In this document: positions 54,028 through 63,678 of the stretch, one piece after another
Position numbering within the stretch: the first letter of the stretch is position 1
Layout: each line of letters starts with the position of its first letter
Made by a program: the position numbers and the translations under genes
Notes under the pieces: model-generated
The model's input: only the letters and a program-made list of their open reading frames with translations
The model's database searches: none
Told to the model about the DNA's origin: nothing
Source of the DNA: JALNYB01 sp963676235
GTDB taxonomy: Archaea > Thermoplasmatota > Thermoplasmata > Methanomassiliicoccales > Methanomethylophilaceae
Assembly (NCBI GenBank): GCA_963676235.1
Contig: OY781044.1
Coordinates: 496,001 to 560,000, forward strand
Direction: 5' to 3'
DNA length: 64,000 nucleotides

Positions 54028-54206
54028 ATTTCAAAGAAATATACAGCCTGGATGGATGGAGAGTTGACATGGACTACGGATGGTTCATAGTCACCAGCAA
54101 CAAAGAGAATACAGATTATCTGGAAATAAGGGCAGAATCCCAGGATAAAGCATATGCCATAAGCATGATGGAACTTGCAAAGAGCATCATCTACAAATGC
54201 ATATGA
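54002..54206 (+). pseudogene. C-terminal domain fragment of the frameshifted phosphohexomutase
   Basis: The text FKEKISELNFKEIYSLDGWR then VDMDYGWFIVTSNKENTDYL and RAESQDKAYAISMM is the fourth (phosphate-binding) domain of a phosphohexomutase. In active enzymes that region reads RPSGTEP; here it reads TSNKENTD, so the phosphate loop is also changed. It continues the gene ending at 54027 in another frame, and has no start signal of its own. It is a fragment, not an independent gene. Confidence 0.7.
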
Positions 54207-54207
54207 A

Positions 54208-54582
54208 TCAAAATACCAATTCTAGTTTGACTTCCTCGCCATTAGAGTTGTATGCTTTCCAGCTTGTCCTGTCGTAAGGCTGACAAGTTATGAAATGTAC
54301 TCCCCCCATATGGCCGAAGAATGTTTTATCTGCTTCAGAAGGTTCATTGGAATATCCTGGATGAGAATGGGCCGAACCTGACTTATTGTAATCTATCGGG
54401 GACATCCAATCGTTTATGAAACTGTGACTCTCTCCGAATACAGACCCTGGAACCAAAAGCATCTCTGTTACAACACCCTCTTTTTCTCTGTGGAAACATA
54501 TGAACTCATCAGGATATGTGGATTTTGCAGATTCGTTGAATCCATCTATGAAATCCACGCTCACTCCGTATATTTTCATCAT
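54208..54582 (-). CDS. JAMM/MPN-domain metalloprotease
   Basis: A 124-residue single-domain JAB1/MPN protein. The JAMM zinc motif is complete: an upstream Glu in DEFICFHRE, GSAHSHPGYSN with two His, and EADKTFF with the Asp. Archaeal stand-alone JAMM proteins cleave isopeptide bonds to ubiquitin-like SAMP proteins (desampylases); that role here is inference. The ATG at 54582 overlaps the TGA of the NAD kinase gene (ATGA), so it is made in the same operon. Confidence 0.85.
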   Translation of the reverse strand: MMKIYGVSVDFIDGFNESAKSTYPDEFICFHREKEGVVTEMLLVPGSVFGESHSFINDWMSPIDYNKSGSAHSHPGYSNEPSEADKTFFGHMGGVHFITCQPYDRTSWKAYNSNGEEVKLELVF

Positions 54583-56189
54583 ATCGAATTCACCAGTTTT
54601 TCGCGGACACGTGAATAGAAATCAGTACTGAATCTTATGAATCTAACTCTTTCATGAGACCTTGTGAACTCTACAGATGTCATTCCCTTCATCTCATACT
54701 CTTCCTGCCCATCAACCACGAGAAGACATCCTTTATCCATAACTGCCTCTACTTTGACCTTTGCATCCGCAGGAACGACGAACGGCCTTGATGCGAACTT
54801 GTATGCGGCCATCGGTACGATTACGAATGCGTTCACACGCGGATCTATTATGGGCGCACCTAAGCTCATTGCATAACAGGTCGAACCCGTAGGTGTCGAA
54901 ACGATGATACCGTCCGCACGGACCTCTGTGATGAGCTCATCGTTGACGTAAACCCTGTACTGTCTGATCTTTGCAACGGAGTCCGTATGAACAACAACCT
55001 CGTTCACGGCCTTTGTAAGATATTTGTTATTATACCGAGTATCGATCTTGAATCTCTCTTCTATCAGATACTCGGAACGACGGAGCTTTGCAATACCTTC
55101 TTCGATGTCCTTGATATCTATCTCGGCAAGGAATCCCACGCCGCCGGCATTGACGCCTATCAAAGCCGCATCATTTTTCATCAAGGTCCTCAGGATAGTT
55201 CCATCGCCTCCGATTGTGATGATTATATCGACCTTCATATCCTCTACGGGAACGCCTTCTACACCACATATCTGGGCAGCACTGATATCGAGCACATAAT
55301 CTGCTCCCTTTAAGGCGTTGACGACACGTTTTGTATAAGCTACGGCATCAGGAACACCTATGTTGACCGCTACTCCGTATACAGGATTCTTTACGATCCC
55401 CTCTTTCTTCATGACGAACTCGTAGACCCTACGGTCTCCGAATGCAACGAAATTAGAACGAAATTCAAGATTGAAAGGCATATCGAGAGCATTTCCTTCC
55501 AGATCGTATACATCTCCGCCAGCTTCCTTCAATATCAGATAACTAGCCGCGATATCCACTACTCTTATTTCACGCTGATACTTCTCAGAATACATCATGA
55601 AACCGTCTGCCTCTCCTTCGGCAACGATCTCCATCTCCAGAGATGCGCATCCGTATGCACGTGAGGATCTGACTCTTTTTGCGAGAGCGAAAGAATCGGG
55701 ATGAGCTCCATTACCCAGATAGATCATCATGAACAGATCGTTCATATCCGATGCGGGCCTGACATGAATTGGTTGACCGTTCTTGAACGCGCCCTTTCCT
55801 TTCTCAGCACACATAACATCGCCCGTTACGAGATTTCTGAGATATGCTGTGTGAATATCAGAAAGTGCTTTGGTTCCGACTGCCATCGAAATCGTGAATA
55901 ACGGGACTCCTGCAATCGCATTGGAAGTTCCATCGATAGGATCTAGGACGAGAGTCTCTTCAGCACCGTTGTCTACGTAACCTATCTCTTCGCTTAGGAC
56001 ATTCAATATGACGTTATTCCTCTGAATGTAATCCAAAACGGTGTTCTCTGCGATTTTATCTATCTGAGAGGTTGATGTTCCATCGGCACCCATCCCTAGA
56101 TCTACCCCTCTCTCTTTTGAATTCGGGATCTTCTTTATCGCTTCTTCTACCGCATCAGCTATTGCGCTGAGAGTTTCCATTAACGTCAT
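54579..56189 (-). CDS. Bifunctional NADP phosphatase / NAD kinase
   Basis: A 536-residue fusion. Residues 1 to about 255 are an inositol-monophosphatase-type phosphatase with the metal site VLDPIDGTSNAIAG and a second Asp in IRVVDIAASY. From about 270 there is a NAD kinase with TIGGDGTILRTL (GGDG), AVNEVVVH and STPTGSTCYAMSLG. The same fusion is known from methanogens (Methanocaldococcus MJ0917), where it sets the NAD/NADP balance. The ATG at 56189 follows GGTG; a GTG at 56210 gives seven more residues. Confidence 0.93.
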   Translation of the reverse strand: MTLMETLSAIADAVEEAIKKIPNSKERGVDLGMGADGTSTSQIDKIAENTVLDYIQRNNVILNVLSEEIGYVDNGAEETLVLDPIDGTSNAIAGVPLFTISMAVGTKALSDIHTAYLRNLVTGDVMCAEKGKGAFKNGQPIHVRPASDMNDLFMMIYLGNGAHPDSFALAKRVRSSRAYGCASLEMEIVAEGEADGFMMYSEKYQREIRVVDIAASYLILKEAGGDVYDLEGNALDMPFNLEFRSNFVAFGDRRVYEFVMKKEGIVKNPVYGVAVNIGVPDAVAYTKRVVNALKGADYVLDISAAQICGVEGVPVEDMKVDIIITIGGDGTILRTLMKNDAALIGVNAGGVGFLAEIDIKDIEEGIAKLRRSEYLIEERFKIDTRYNNKYLTKAVNEVVVHTDSVAKIRQYRVYVNDELITEVRADGIIVSTPTGSTCYAMSLGAPIIDPRVNAFVIVPMAAYKFASRPFVVPADAKVKVEAVMDKGCLLVVDGQEEYEMKGMTSVEFTRSHERVRFIRFSTDFYSRVREKLVNSI

Positions 56190-56278
56190 AGATACACCGT
56201 AGACATCCACTGCATTTTAGGATTTGCAATGAATATACGTTCGTTGTTGTTATCTACATTGAGCATTATTATGAAGAT

Positions 56279-56938
56279 ATGGAGCCTATTTCGATGACGG
56301 GAGGAACGGTCTTTACTGATCATGGCAGACTGCATACGGTCTCACTCTGTCCCGGCATTAAAGTCTACGGCGAGCATCTTCCAATGTTCAATGAGGTGGA
56401 ATACAGAGAATGGTCCCCTCAGAGAAGCAAACTGTCGGCATATCTTACGAACGGTGGAAAATATTTTCCGTTCGAAGAAGACAGCAAAGTCCTGTATCTG
56501 GGGGCATCCAGCGGAACCACTCCTTCACATGTTTCTGATATTGTCAGCAAAGGAAGCATCTACTGCGTTGAATTCGCACCGAGGATGTTCAGAGACCTTG
56601 TTCAAACGTGTGATCATAGATCTAACATGATACCAATCCTCGGGGATGCTACAAAACCAGAAGATTATCAATTCATTGTTGAAAATGCAGACATAGTCTA
56701 CGAAGATGTGGCACAAAAGAGACAGGCAGACATAATCGCCGACAACATGGACATGTTCAGCGCAGAATATGGAATGGTCGCCATCAAAGCACGTTCGGAA
56801 GATGTCACTATGGATCCTCACGAGGTCTTCAAAGCCTCAGAGAGAAGACTGAAAGACAGAGGATTCGAGATATTAGAAACAAGGAGCTTGGAGCCTTTCG
56901 AAAACGCACATGCGATGATCGTCTTCAAGAGGCCTTAA
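56279..56938 (+). CDS. flpA: Fibrillarin-like rRNA/tRNA 2'-O-methyltransferase
   Basis: Fibrillarin, the SAM-dependent methyltransferase of box C/D sRNPs. The 219-residue protein has YREWSPQRSKLSAYL, VLYLGASSGTTPSHVSDI for SAM binding, YCVEFAPRMFRDL, and VYEDVAQKRQADI with the catalytic Asp. The usual partner Nop5 is not adjacent. A one-base gap separates it from the Nudix gene. Confidence 0.95.
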   Translation: MEPISMTGGTVFTDHGRLHTVSLCPGIKVYGEHLPMFNEVEYREWSPQRSKLSAYLTNGGKYFPFEEDSKVLYLGASSGTTPSHVSDIVSKGSIYCVEFAPRMFRDLVQTCDHRSNMIPILGDATKPEDYQFIVENADIVYEDVAQKRQADIIADNMDMFSAEYGMVAIKARSEDVTMDPHEVFKASERRLKDRGFEILETRSLEPFENAHAMIVFKRP

Positions 56939-56939
56939 A

Positions 56940-57296
56940 ATGACCGAAAAAAGAACAGCTTATTCCGTCGCGTGTCTTGACGGAAAATTCCTGATGGTAT
57001 TCAATCCAAAAAGAAACGGATGGGAGATGCCTGGCGGTCACGTTGAAGAAGGAGAAACGTCAGAACAGGCTGCGATCAGAGAATTCATGGAAGAATCAGG
57101 GTATGAGATAGATATCAAGGGCTACCGCGATCTCGGATACTGCGATGTGTTCGCAGCGGTCCTTTTGGAGAAGACCTCCGAAAGATGCGAGATGACGTCC
57201 GAACTCTTCTCGAATATGCCTGATAAATTATCATTCAGTCGCGAAGAATACGAAGATGTCATACCTTGGGCACTATCCATCGTCTCAAGATCGTAA
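56940..57296 (+). CDS. Nudix hydrolase
   Basis: A 118-residue protein with a complete Nudix box, GGHVEEGETSEQAAIREFME followed by ESGY (GX5EX7REUXEEXGU). It hydrolyses some nucleoside diphosphate derivative; the substrate cannot be predicted. It is co-transcribed with fibrillarin. Confidence 0.88.
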   Translation: MTEKRTAYSVACLDGKFLMVFNPKRNGWEMPGGHVEEGETSEQAAIREFMEESGYEIDIKGYRDLGYCDVFAAVLLEKTSERCEMTSELFSNMPDKLSFSREEYEDVIPWALSIVSRS

Positions 57297-57386
57297 ATAC
57301 AGTGTTTTTAAAGGTCAATGTTTTAATAGTCGTTTCTGTTAAAGTGATTAAGCCTCGCCGCCTATATATGATCGGAGAATCAAAAT

Positions 57387-57842
57387 ATGGCTAGAATGCA
57401 CACAAGAAGAAAGGGCAAATCGTGTTCGAAACGCCCCATGATATCTGAGAACCCTACATGGGTACCTCTTAACGCCACCGAAATAGAGGATCTTATTGTA
57501 AAGTTCGCGAAGGATGGAACCATTTCCGCCAAGATCGGACTTATTCTCAGAGATCAGTACGGAGTCCCTAACGTTAAACTCGCATGTGGAAAGACCGTGA
57601 CTGAGATCATGAATGAAAAAGAAGTCGCATCTGCACTTCCTGAAGACCTGTCAAGCTTAATGAGACGCGCAATTTCACTCAGTGTTCACGTTAAAGAACA
57701 CCATGGAGATGTCGCAAACAAGAGAGGTCTTAACATGATCGAAGCAAAGATCAGAAGACTAGAGCGCTATTACAAAAAGAATGGCGTTATACCCGCAACC
57801 TGGAAGTATTCTCTCAGCAACGCGGAACTCATGCTCAAGTGA
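57387..57842 (+). CDS. rpsO: Small-subunit ribosomal protein uS15
   Basis: A 151-residue archaeal uS15 with the archaeal N-terminal extension (ARMHTRRKGKSCSKRP) and the core LMRRAISLSVHVKEHHGD, RGLNMIEAKIRRLERYYKK. It forms the common archaeal cluster uS15-RecJ-like with the next gene, 12 bases downstream. Confidence 0.95.
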   Translation: MARMHTRRKGKSCSKRPMISENPTWVPLNATEIEDLIVKFAKDGTISAKIGLILRDQYGVPNVKLACGKTVTEIMNEKEVASALPEDLSSLMRRAISLSVHVKEHHGDVANKRGLNMIEAKIRRLERYYKKNGVIPATWKYSLSNAELMLK

Positions 57843-57854
57843 GATGGTGTTCTA

Positions 57855-59204
57855 ATGGACGACAACGTCCTACCTTCAAAACTTCTTATACATTTATCAC
57901 AAGCTGCGGAAATTGTCCGCAGCCATGATTTTATTCAGGTATTTTCACATTATGATGCCGATGGTATATCTGCCGCAGCGATCATCGCTCAGACGCTTGC
58001 CCGTGAGGGTAAAGAATTCAGAGTCACTATTTTCCCTACTCTGGACGATAAATACATGGAGATCATCAAAAATACTGATGCAGAATGCATTGTCATCACA
58101 GATCTCGGAGCCTCTTACATCAAACAATTCGACGAAATGACCTGTGACGTTGTCGTACTCGATCATCATACCATCGGCGACCAGGCAAAAAGGATCTGCT
58201 ATGCCAATCCCCACCTTTACGGAATCGATGGAATGACCTCCGGATGCGGCGCAACGATGTCATTCCTTTTCGCCGTACAGATGAATGAGAAGAATTGGGA
58301 CCTTGTTCAGGTCGCGATGGCCGGAATAGCGGGAGACAGACAACACATAAACGGACTGCTGGGACTCAACACATATCTTCTCGATGAAGGAATGAAAAGA
58401 GGCTTCATCGAAGTGATGACTGGTTCACTGATTCCATTAGGACAGCTTACTTCAGAATTGTTCCTGACAACCGACCCATACATCAGAGGCATAAGCGGAA
58501 ACGTTGATGGTGTCGCCAAATTACTTGACGGTGCACACATAAGCCGTGAAAAATATTTTACTAATCTAACAGACGATGAGAAAAGAAGACTTTCCTCGAT
58601 GATAACCGTGAAACTCACCCAGCAAGGCGTTTGCGCTCAAACAATGTTCGAAGTCTCACGCACAAGATATTATCTCCCTCAATGGAAGATGGATGCGGAA
58701 TTGTTCGCATCATTGCTTAACGGATGCGGACGCTTGGGACTCGCGGGCGTCGGGATAGGTGCCGGAATGGGAGACAACACATGTCTTTCCCAAGCAAGAG
58801 AACTTGAGGCGAAATCAAGAAGACAGACCATAGATAGTGTTTTAGAACTCGATGCAAAGGGACTTACCTCCATGAAACATATTCAATGGTTCGACAGTTC
58901 AACATCTGGATTCACCGGCATTCTATGCGGAGTTGCAATGCAATTCATAGGGGACCCTATGAAACCAACCATTGGAATAAACACATCGGAAGAAATGGCA
59001 AAGATCTCATCGAGAGGAATGTGGATACAGCTCGATAAGGGTGTGGATCTTTCAATCGCTTTGAAAGAATCCTGCGCATCTGTCGGCGGATCCGGTGGAG
59101 GACATAGAATCGCAAGTGGTGGTTCGTGTGCTTCCGAGAAAAGAGACGAATTCCTAACCAATTTAGATAAGATAATAGGCGAACAACTCAGTCGCGCCAA
59201 GTGA
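57855..59204 (+). CDS. Archaeal RecJ-like DHH phosphoesterase
   Basis: A 449-residue DHH-family exonuclease. HYDADGISAAAII is the first metal motif, VVVLDHHTIGD the DHH motif, MAGIAGDRQHI another Asp site, and VGGSGGGHRIASGG the C-terminal DHHA1 motif. The archaeal RecJ/GAN proteins bind the GINS/CMG replication complex or degrade ssDNA/RNA. Its end overlaps the convergent kae1 by 17 bases. Confidence 0.92.
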   Translation: MDDNVLPSKLLIHLSQAAEIVRSHDFIQVFSHYDADGISAAAIIAQTLAREGKEFRVTIFPTLDDKYMEIIKNTDAECIVITDLGASYIKQFDEMTCDVVVLDHHTIGDQAKRICYANPHLYGIDGMTSGCGATMSFLFAVQMNEKNWDLVQVAMAGIAGDRQHINGLLGLNTYLLDEGMKRGFIEVMTGSLIPLGQLTSELFLTTDPYIRGISGNVDGVAKLLDGAHISREKYFTNLTDDEKRRLSSMITVKLTQQGVCAQTMFEVSRTRYYLPQWKMDAELFASLLNGCGRLGLAGVGIGAGMGDNTCLSQARELEAKSRRQTIDSVLELDAKGLTSMKHIQWFDSSTSGFTGILCGVAMQFIGDPMKPTIGINTSEEMAKISSRGMWIQLDKGVDLSIALKESCASVGGSGGGHRIASGGSCASEKRDEFLTNLDKIIGEQLSRAK

Positions 59205-60171
59205 CCTCAACATCATCGGTCCTGAACCTCTGCCTTATCAGAGTGTCCTCGATATCCATCCTGACACCCGAATTATACATTATATTACCAAGCCATGCTA
59301 TCATGGCACCATTATCCATACAAAATCTTCTATCTGGGCAGAACATCTTCGCACCGCGCTCTTCAGCCATGACCTTGATCATCTCTTTAAGGCGCATGTT
59401 CTGCGCTACACCTCCGCCGAGAAGAACCTCGTCCTTGCCTACATGCGCCATCGCACGTTCTGTGACCTCAGCTAACATTCCGAATGCTGTTTCCTGGATC
59501 GAGAATGCAATATCCTCTAAACTACACCCTCTCTTTTTCAATGCCAAAGCTGCCGTCATGATCCCTGAGAAAGAGATGTCCATTCCTTTTACAGAATACG
59601 GAAGTTCAAGGAGCTTGTCTCCTTCTTTTGCAAGTTTCTCGAACACAGGACCTGCGTAGAAACCGAGGCCAAGATCCCTTCCAAGCTTGTCAAGCATATT
59701 TCCTATTCCGACATCCTGGGTCTCTCCGAATATACGATACCTTTTATCAGAATAAGCAATGATCTGCGTGTTACCACCCGAGGCGTAGAGCAAGCATGGG
59801 TCGTGACATCCTGTTGTCGCATTTCCGATCTCTATGTGAGCGATACAATGATTGACGCCTAATATCGGAACATCTAAACGACATGAAAGTGAACGTGCTG
59901 CAGTTGCTGCAACTCTTAAACAGGGGCCCAATCCCGGACCCATTGAAAATGATATGAGATCGACTTCATGCAGAGAGACGCCTGCCTCATTGCAAGATCT
60001 TGTGATTATATCGGCAACAACATCTGCATGATGATTCGCCGCCTCCCTCGGATGAAGGCCTCCTTCTGGAGGTTTGTACATATCTAGTACGTTGGAAAGC
60101 ACCTTCTTCTCAGAATCAACAATGCCGACACCGAGTGTGTGGGCCGTTCCTTCTATACCGAGAGTTATCAT
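59188..60171 (-). CDS. kae1: KEOPS subunit Kae1 (threonylcarbamoyladenosine synthase)
   Basis: The TsaD/Kae1 ATPase that attaches threonylcarbamoyl to A37 of tRNAs reading ANN codons. The 327-residue protein has LGIEGTAHTLG, SMGPGLGPCLRV, the iron site NHCIAHIEIG, YASGGNTQ and GGGVAQN. It ends after RQRFRTDDVEVTWRD and has no Bud32 kinase domain, unlike the Kae1-Bud32 fusions of many Euryarchaeota. ATG at 60171 chosen; GTG at 60180 adds three residues. Confidence 0.95.
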   Translation of the reverse strand: MITLGIEGTAHTLGVGIVDSEKKVLSNVLDMYKPPEGGLHPREAANHHADVVADIITRSCNEAGVSLHEVDLISFSMGPGLGPCLRVAATAARSLSCRLDVPILGVNHCIAHIEIGNATTGCHDPCLLYASGGNTQIIAYSDKRYRIFGETQDVGIGNMLDKLGRDLGLGFYAGPVFEKLAKEGDKLLELPYSVKGMDISFSGIMTAALALKKRGCSLEDIAFSIQETAFGMLAEVTERAMAHVGKDEVLLGGGVAQNMRLKEMIKVMAEERGAKMFCPDRRFCMDNGAMIAWLGNIMYNSGVRMDIEDTLIRQRFRTDDVEVTWRD

Positions 60172-60595
60172 TACAAACACGTTATAATAAAGATTGATAA
60201 AAACTATCGTTCTGTCAATTATCTACAATCGTTTTCAACTGCCCTTGAATATCATCCTACAAATAAATAAATTAAGAAAAATACAGATGCTGTGCATATG
60301 AACATCCGAAAGCTCATGTCTATCCTGAACGGATTCTTTATTACATATACATCTACGAAGTGTGCCAATTGTATGTATTGAAACAATAATCAATACTTAA
60401 AATTCGTTTTTTCCCGTAGATCCAATACAAACCTTGTATTTGCATCTCCTGAAAATTTTAAAACGATCGATATGAAATGAATCATATTAGATAAATTTTA
60501 AACCATCAAGAAACCTTTATCTACACGTTAACAACCGATAGGACCACTTAATTTCAGAAAGATATAATTACCAAAAGCGAATACGAGTTAATACT
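60172..60595. other. A/T-rich spacer between kae1 and tRNA-Val
   Basis: About 420 bases without a supported gene. It holds the promoter areas of kae1 and tRNA-Val, and a perfect inverted repeat AATACAA-ACC-TTGTATT at 60424-60440 of unknown role. A 27-codon ATG frame near 60300 has no ribosome-binding site and is not called. Confidence 0.45.
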
Positions 60596-60668
60596 GGGCT
60601 CGTGGTCTAGGGGTTATGACGCCACCTTGACATGGTGGAGGTCGAGAGTTCAAATCTCTCCGGGCCCA
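60596..60668 (+). tRNA. tRNA-Val (anticodon GAC)
   Basis: 5' GGGCTCG pairs with 3' CGGGCCC (one G-T pair). The anticodon stem CCACC/GGTGG closes loop TTGACAT, giving anticodon GAC. T-arm AGAGTTCAAATCTCT. Discriminator A and CCA encoded (60669-60671). Confidence 0.94.
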
Positions 60669-60806
60669 CCAGTACTTTTTCACTTCTATACACATTTAAC
60701 CGTTATTCATTGATTTTAAAAAAATCGGCTCTCCTGAAAAATTTGTGGATTTGAGAATCTGATGCCTTTCTCTGAAAATCGACATGAATTCAAATAGCTG
60801 ACAATA

Positions 60807-61925
60807 TCAAAAAATGACCATGTTCTCTGTCATGAATACATCGTCATGCGTCTTATAACCCAAGACCTCTTCGATCTTCTCACTGTGAAGTCCTCTGATC
60901 CTGAATATTTCGTCTGAATTGTAATTGGGTATCCCCTTTGCGATGGCCTTCTCTCCGCATACAATACTCACCACATCCCCTCTGTTGAAAAGACCTTCGA
61001 CACCTTTGATACCTATGGGCAACAATGATTGATGATTTGAAATGGCCTCTACCGCACCCTCATCGATATCGATGATGCCGTGAGAACAAGCAGACTTTAG
61101 CCAGCGTCTCTTCTTTGTTAACAGATTGTCTGAAACAAAAACAGTTCCGAAATCCTCTCCTCCGACCGTCTTGAGAATGATATCGGAAACATCGCTTGAA
61201 GCAATGATCATCCTGCAACCCGCATCCCGGCAGATGATGGCCGCTTTGATCTTGGTCTTCATGCCGCCTACGCCCACATTCGTAGTTGGGTCTCCCGCCA
61301 TATCCATGACCTCGCGTGATATGCCCTCAACCGTCGGAATGAACTTAGCATCCTCGTAAAGTTTAGGATTCTTGTCATAAAGCCCATCCACATCAGAAAG
61401 GATCAGAAGAAGATCTGCATCCGTCCTGCTTGCAATGACAGCAGATAATGTATCGTTATCACCAAACACAGGGCCGATCTCTTTGATGCATACCGCATCA
61501 TTCTCGTTGAAAATAGGAACTACCTTGTGTTCCAACAACGAATCGATCGTATTATTGAGATTCAGAGTGCTTTCTCTATCCGAATAAATATCCATGGTGA
61601 GCAGTATCTGAGCCGTTATGAGCCCATACCTATCGAAACTCTCATTCCATTTCTGCATGAGAATGGACTGACCTACAGAGGCTGCCGCCTGTTTTATCGG
61701 TATCTCGTTCGGTTTCGGTATGACATTCATGGTCTTGAGACCGATACCGATCGCACCGGAAGTGACGATGAGGATCTCTTTTCCTTCATCTTTGAGGACC
61801 TTTACCTGCCTTGCAACGGAATCCATAAACGAAGTCGATGTGGTGGAGCATCCTTTTGTGATCGATGATGTACCCACCTTTATGACTATCCTATCGACCT
61901 CTCCGAGAAGCTCCTTTCTATTCAT
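60807..61925 (-). CDS. proB: Glutamate 5-kinase
   Basis: ProB makes gamma-glutamyl phosphate for proline synthesis. The 372-residue protein has VIKVGTSSIT, VTSGAIGIGL, IFNENDAV, LSDVDGLYDKNP, VGVGGMKTKIKAA and a C-terminal PUA domain (GIIDIDEGAVEAI). The gene follows proA by a 4-base gap in the same operon. ProC is not in the window. Confidence 0.95.
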   Translation of the reverse strand: MNRKELLGEVDRIVIKVGTSSITKGCSTTSTSFMDSVARQVKVLKDEGKEILIVTSGAIGIGLKTMNVIPKPNEIPIKQAAASVGQSILMQKWNESFDRYGLITAQILLTMDIYSDRESTLNLNNTIDSLLEHKVVPIFNENDAVCIKEIGPVFGDNDTLSAVIASRTDADLLLILSDVDGLYDKNPKLYEDAKFIPTVEGISREVMDMAGDPTTNVGVGGMKTKIKAAIICRDAGCRMIIASSDVSDIILKTVGGEDFGTVFVSDNLLTKKRRWLKSACSHGIIDIDEGAVEAISNHQSLLPIGIKGVEGLFNRGDVVSIVCGEKAIAKGIPNYNSDEIFRIRGLHSEKIEEVLGYKTHDDVFMTENMVIF

Positions 61926-61929
61926 GTTA

Positions 61930-63243
61930 TCACAGATCGTATTTCTTGTTTATTTGTTCGTGGAGAAACTGCCTCGCGTCGTTTCCGACGTAATCCTTAA
62001 CCACCTGACCATTCCCTATCAGGACATACTTGTAGATCATCAGGCCTTCCATTCCAACCGGTCCGCGTGAATGGATCTTATTCGTACTTATGCCGACCTC
62101 TGCACCTTTTCCAAACCTGTATCCGTCGGCAAATCTCGTGGATGCGTTTATGAACACGTCCGCTGAATCAACATTCTTGACGAAGACAGCCTGCTTCTTC
62201 TTGTTCTCTGTCATAATAGCATCAGTATGATGCGATCCATGAATATTGATGAAATCGATCGCCTCTGTGATATCCTTTACGACCTTGATGGAGATTATGA
62301 GATCGTTATACTCCGAGTCCCAATCCTTTGCAGTCGCTTTTGTAGTCGGTAACGTTTTAGAAACATATATCTTGGCGTCCGCATCCAATCTTACTTCCAC
62401 GCCGTTCTTAATGAACTCTGCGCACATCTTCGGAAGGAATTCCTCTGCGATGTTGGAATTGACAAGGAGAGTCTCCACTGCATTGCAGACTGCCGGATAC
62501 TGTATCTTAGAATCAAGCGTTGTCCTCACGGCGAGATCTACGTCCGCGTCATCATCCACATATATGTGACAGATACCTGCGGCATGTCCGAGCACCGGGA
62601 TCTTCGTGTTGTTCTGAATATATTGAACAAAAGCATTGGAACCTCTCGGGATGAGAAGATCTATGTACTGATCGAGACTCAGTATCTCCGAGATATCGTC
62701 TCTTGTCTCCATAAGGACGAATGCATCTTTCGGAACGCCCTCTGCAATTGCCGCTTTGGTCAGAAGATCGAATAATATGCGATTCGAATTGGCTGCTTCG
62801 GAACCGCCCTTGAAAGCCACTCCGTTGCCGCTCTTGAGACACAGTGAAAGTATCTGGGGAACTACATCAGGACGTGACTCGAATATCACTCCGAGCATTC
62901 CGATCGGACATTTGATCTGATACAAAGTTAGACCTTTGTCTAATTTCACAGTGGACATTGTCTCTCCGACAGGATCGTTCAATTTTACAACATCGAGTAT
63001 ACCGTCTATCATACCGGTGATCTTCTCATCGGTTACCTTGAGTCTTTTGATAAGAGCATCAGAAAGACCTGCTTTCACAGATGACTCGACATCCTTTGCA
63101 TTAGCGACAAGGATCCTGTGACGATTATCATCCAGAGCTTTGGCCATTGCACGAAGTGCGGAATCCTTTGTCTCACTATCTAATGCTGCAAGTATAAGTG
63201 CGGCTGATTTTGCTTTTACGATGTCTTCTGTTATCTTAGCCAT
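61930..63243 (-). CDS. proA: Gamma-glutamyl phosphate reductase
   Basis: ProA reduces gamma-glutamyl phosphate to glutamate semialdehyde with NADPH. The 437-residue aldehyde-dehydrogenase-fold protein has PIGMLGVIFESRPDVVPQI, FKGGSEAANSN, LIPRGSNAF and the catalytic cysteine in YPAVCNAVETLLVN. It is the first gene of a proA-proB operon; most archaea lack this pair, so horizontal origin is possible. Confidence 0.95.
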   Translation of the reverse strand: MAKITEDIVKAKSAALILAALDSETKDSALRAMAKALDDNRHRILVANAKDVESSVKAGLSDALIKRLKVTDEKITGMIDGILDVVKLNDPVGETMSTVKLDKGLTLYQIKCPIGMLGVIFESRPDVVPQILSLCLKSGNGVAFKGGSEAANSNRILFDLLTKAAIAEGVPKDAFVLMETRDDISEILSLDQYIDLLIPRGSNAFVQYIQNNTKIPVLGHAAGICHIYVDDDADVDLAVRTTLDSKIQYPAVCNAVETLLVNSNIAEEFLPKMCAEFIKNGVEVRLDADAKIYVSKTLPTTKATAKDWDSEYNDLIISIKVVKDITEAIDFINIHGSHHTDAIMTENKKKQAVFVKNVDSADVFINASTRFADGYRFGKGAEVGISTNKIHSRGPVGMEGLMIYKYVLIGNGQVVKDYVGNDARQFLHEQINKKYDL

Positions 63244-63335
63244 GCTCTCACTGCTCCCCGATACACGTTCATATCTTAAGGTATTTGATGAAACCTATGA
63301 TGTTTTAAATAGAAGAATTGGATTGTTAGAATTGA

Positions 63336-63419
63336 GCCGAGATGGCCCAGCCCGGTAAGGCGGCGGTCTCGAAAACCGCTGGTTTCACGACCTCGGGAGT
63401 TCGAATCTCTCTCTCGGCG
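63336..63419 (+). tRNA. tRNA-Ser (anticodon CGA)
   Basis: 5' GCCGAGA pairs with 3' TCTCGGC. The anticodon stem GCGGT/ACCGC closes loop CTCGAAA, giving anticodon CGA. A long variable arm is present, as in serine tRNAs. Discriminator G; CCA encoded (63420-63422). Confidence 0.93.
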
Positions 63420-63678
63420 CCATTTTTCATTATTTTAAAAACATAGTATCTATTCCAACAAACGTGATGGTCTCGTTTGTATCAGTCAAAATCAGTCTCA
63501 TATTCTATCGACCTAAATAGGTATCAAAATATTCTAACCTATTTATGATACACACAAGTTCTACACCCATATATAAAAATCACAATTATACACACCTTAA
63601 TGAATTCAAATTGAAAATGTCAATTTTATATAACAGACAATTTCTCCAATTATATATGATATTCATCAATTTACTTCC

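Noticed and set aside
60299..60382. 27-codon frame starting at ATG in the kae1 to tRNA-Val spacer
   Set aside because: No ribosome-binding site or promoter at a fitting distance, and no recognisable composition.
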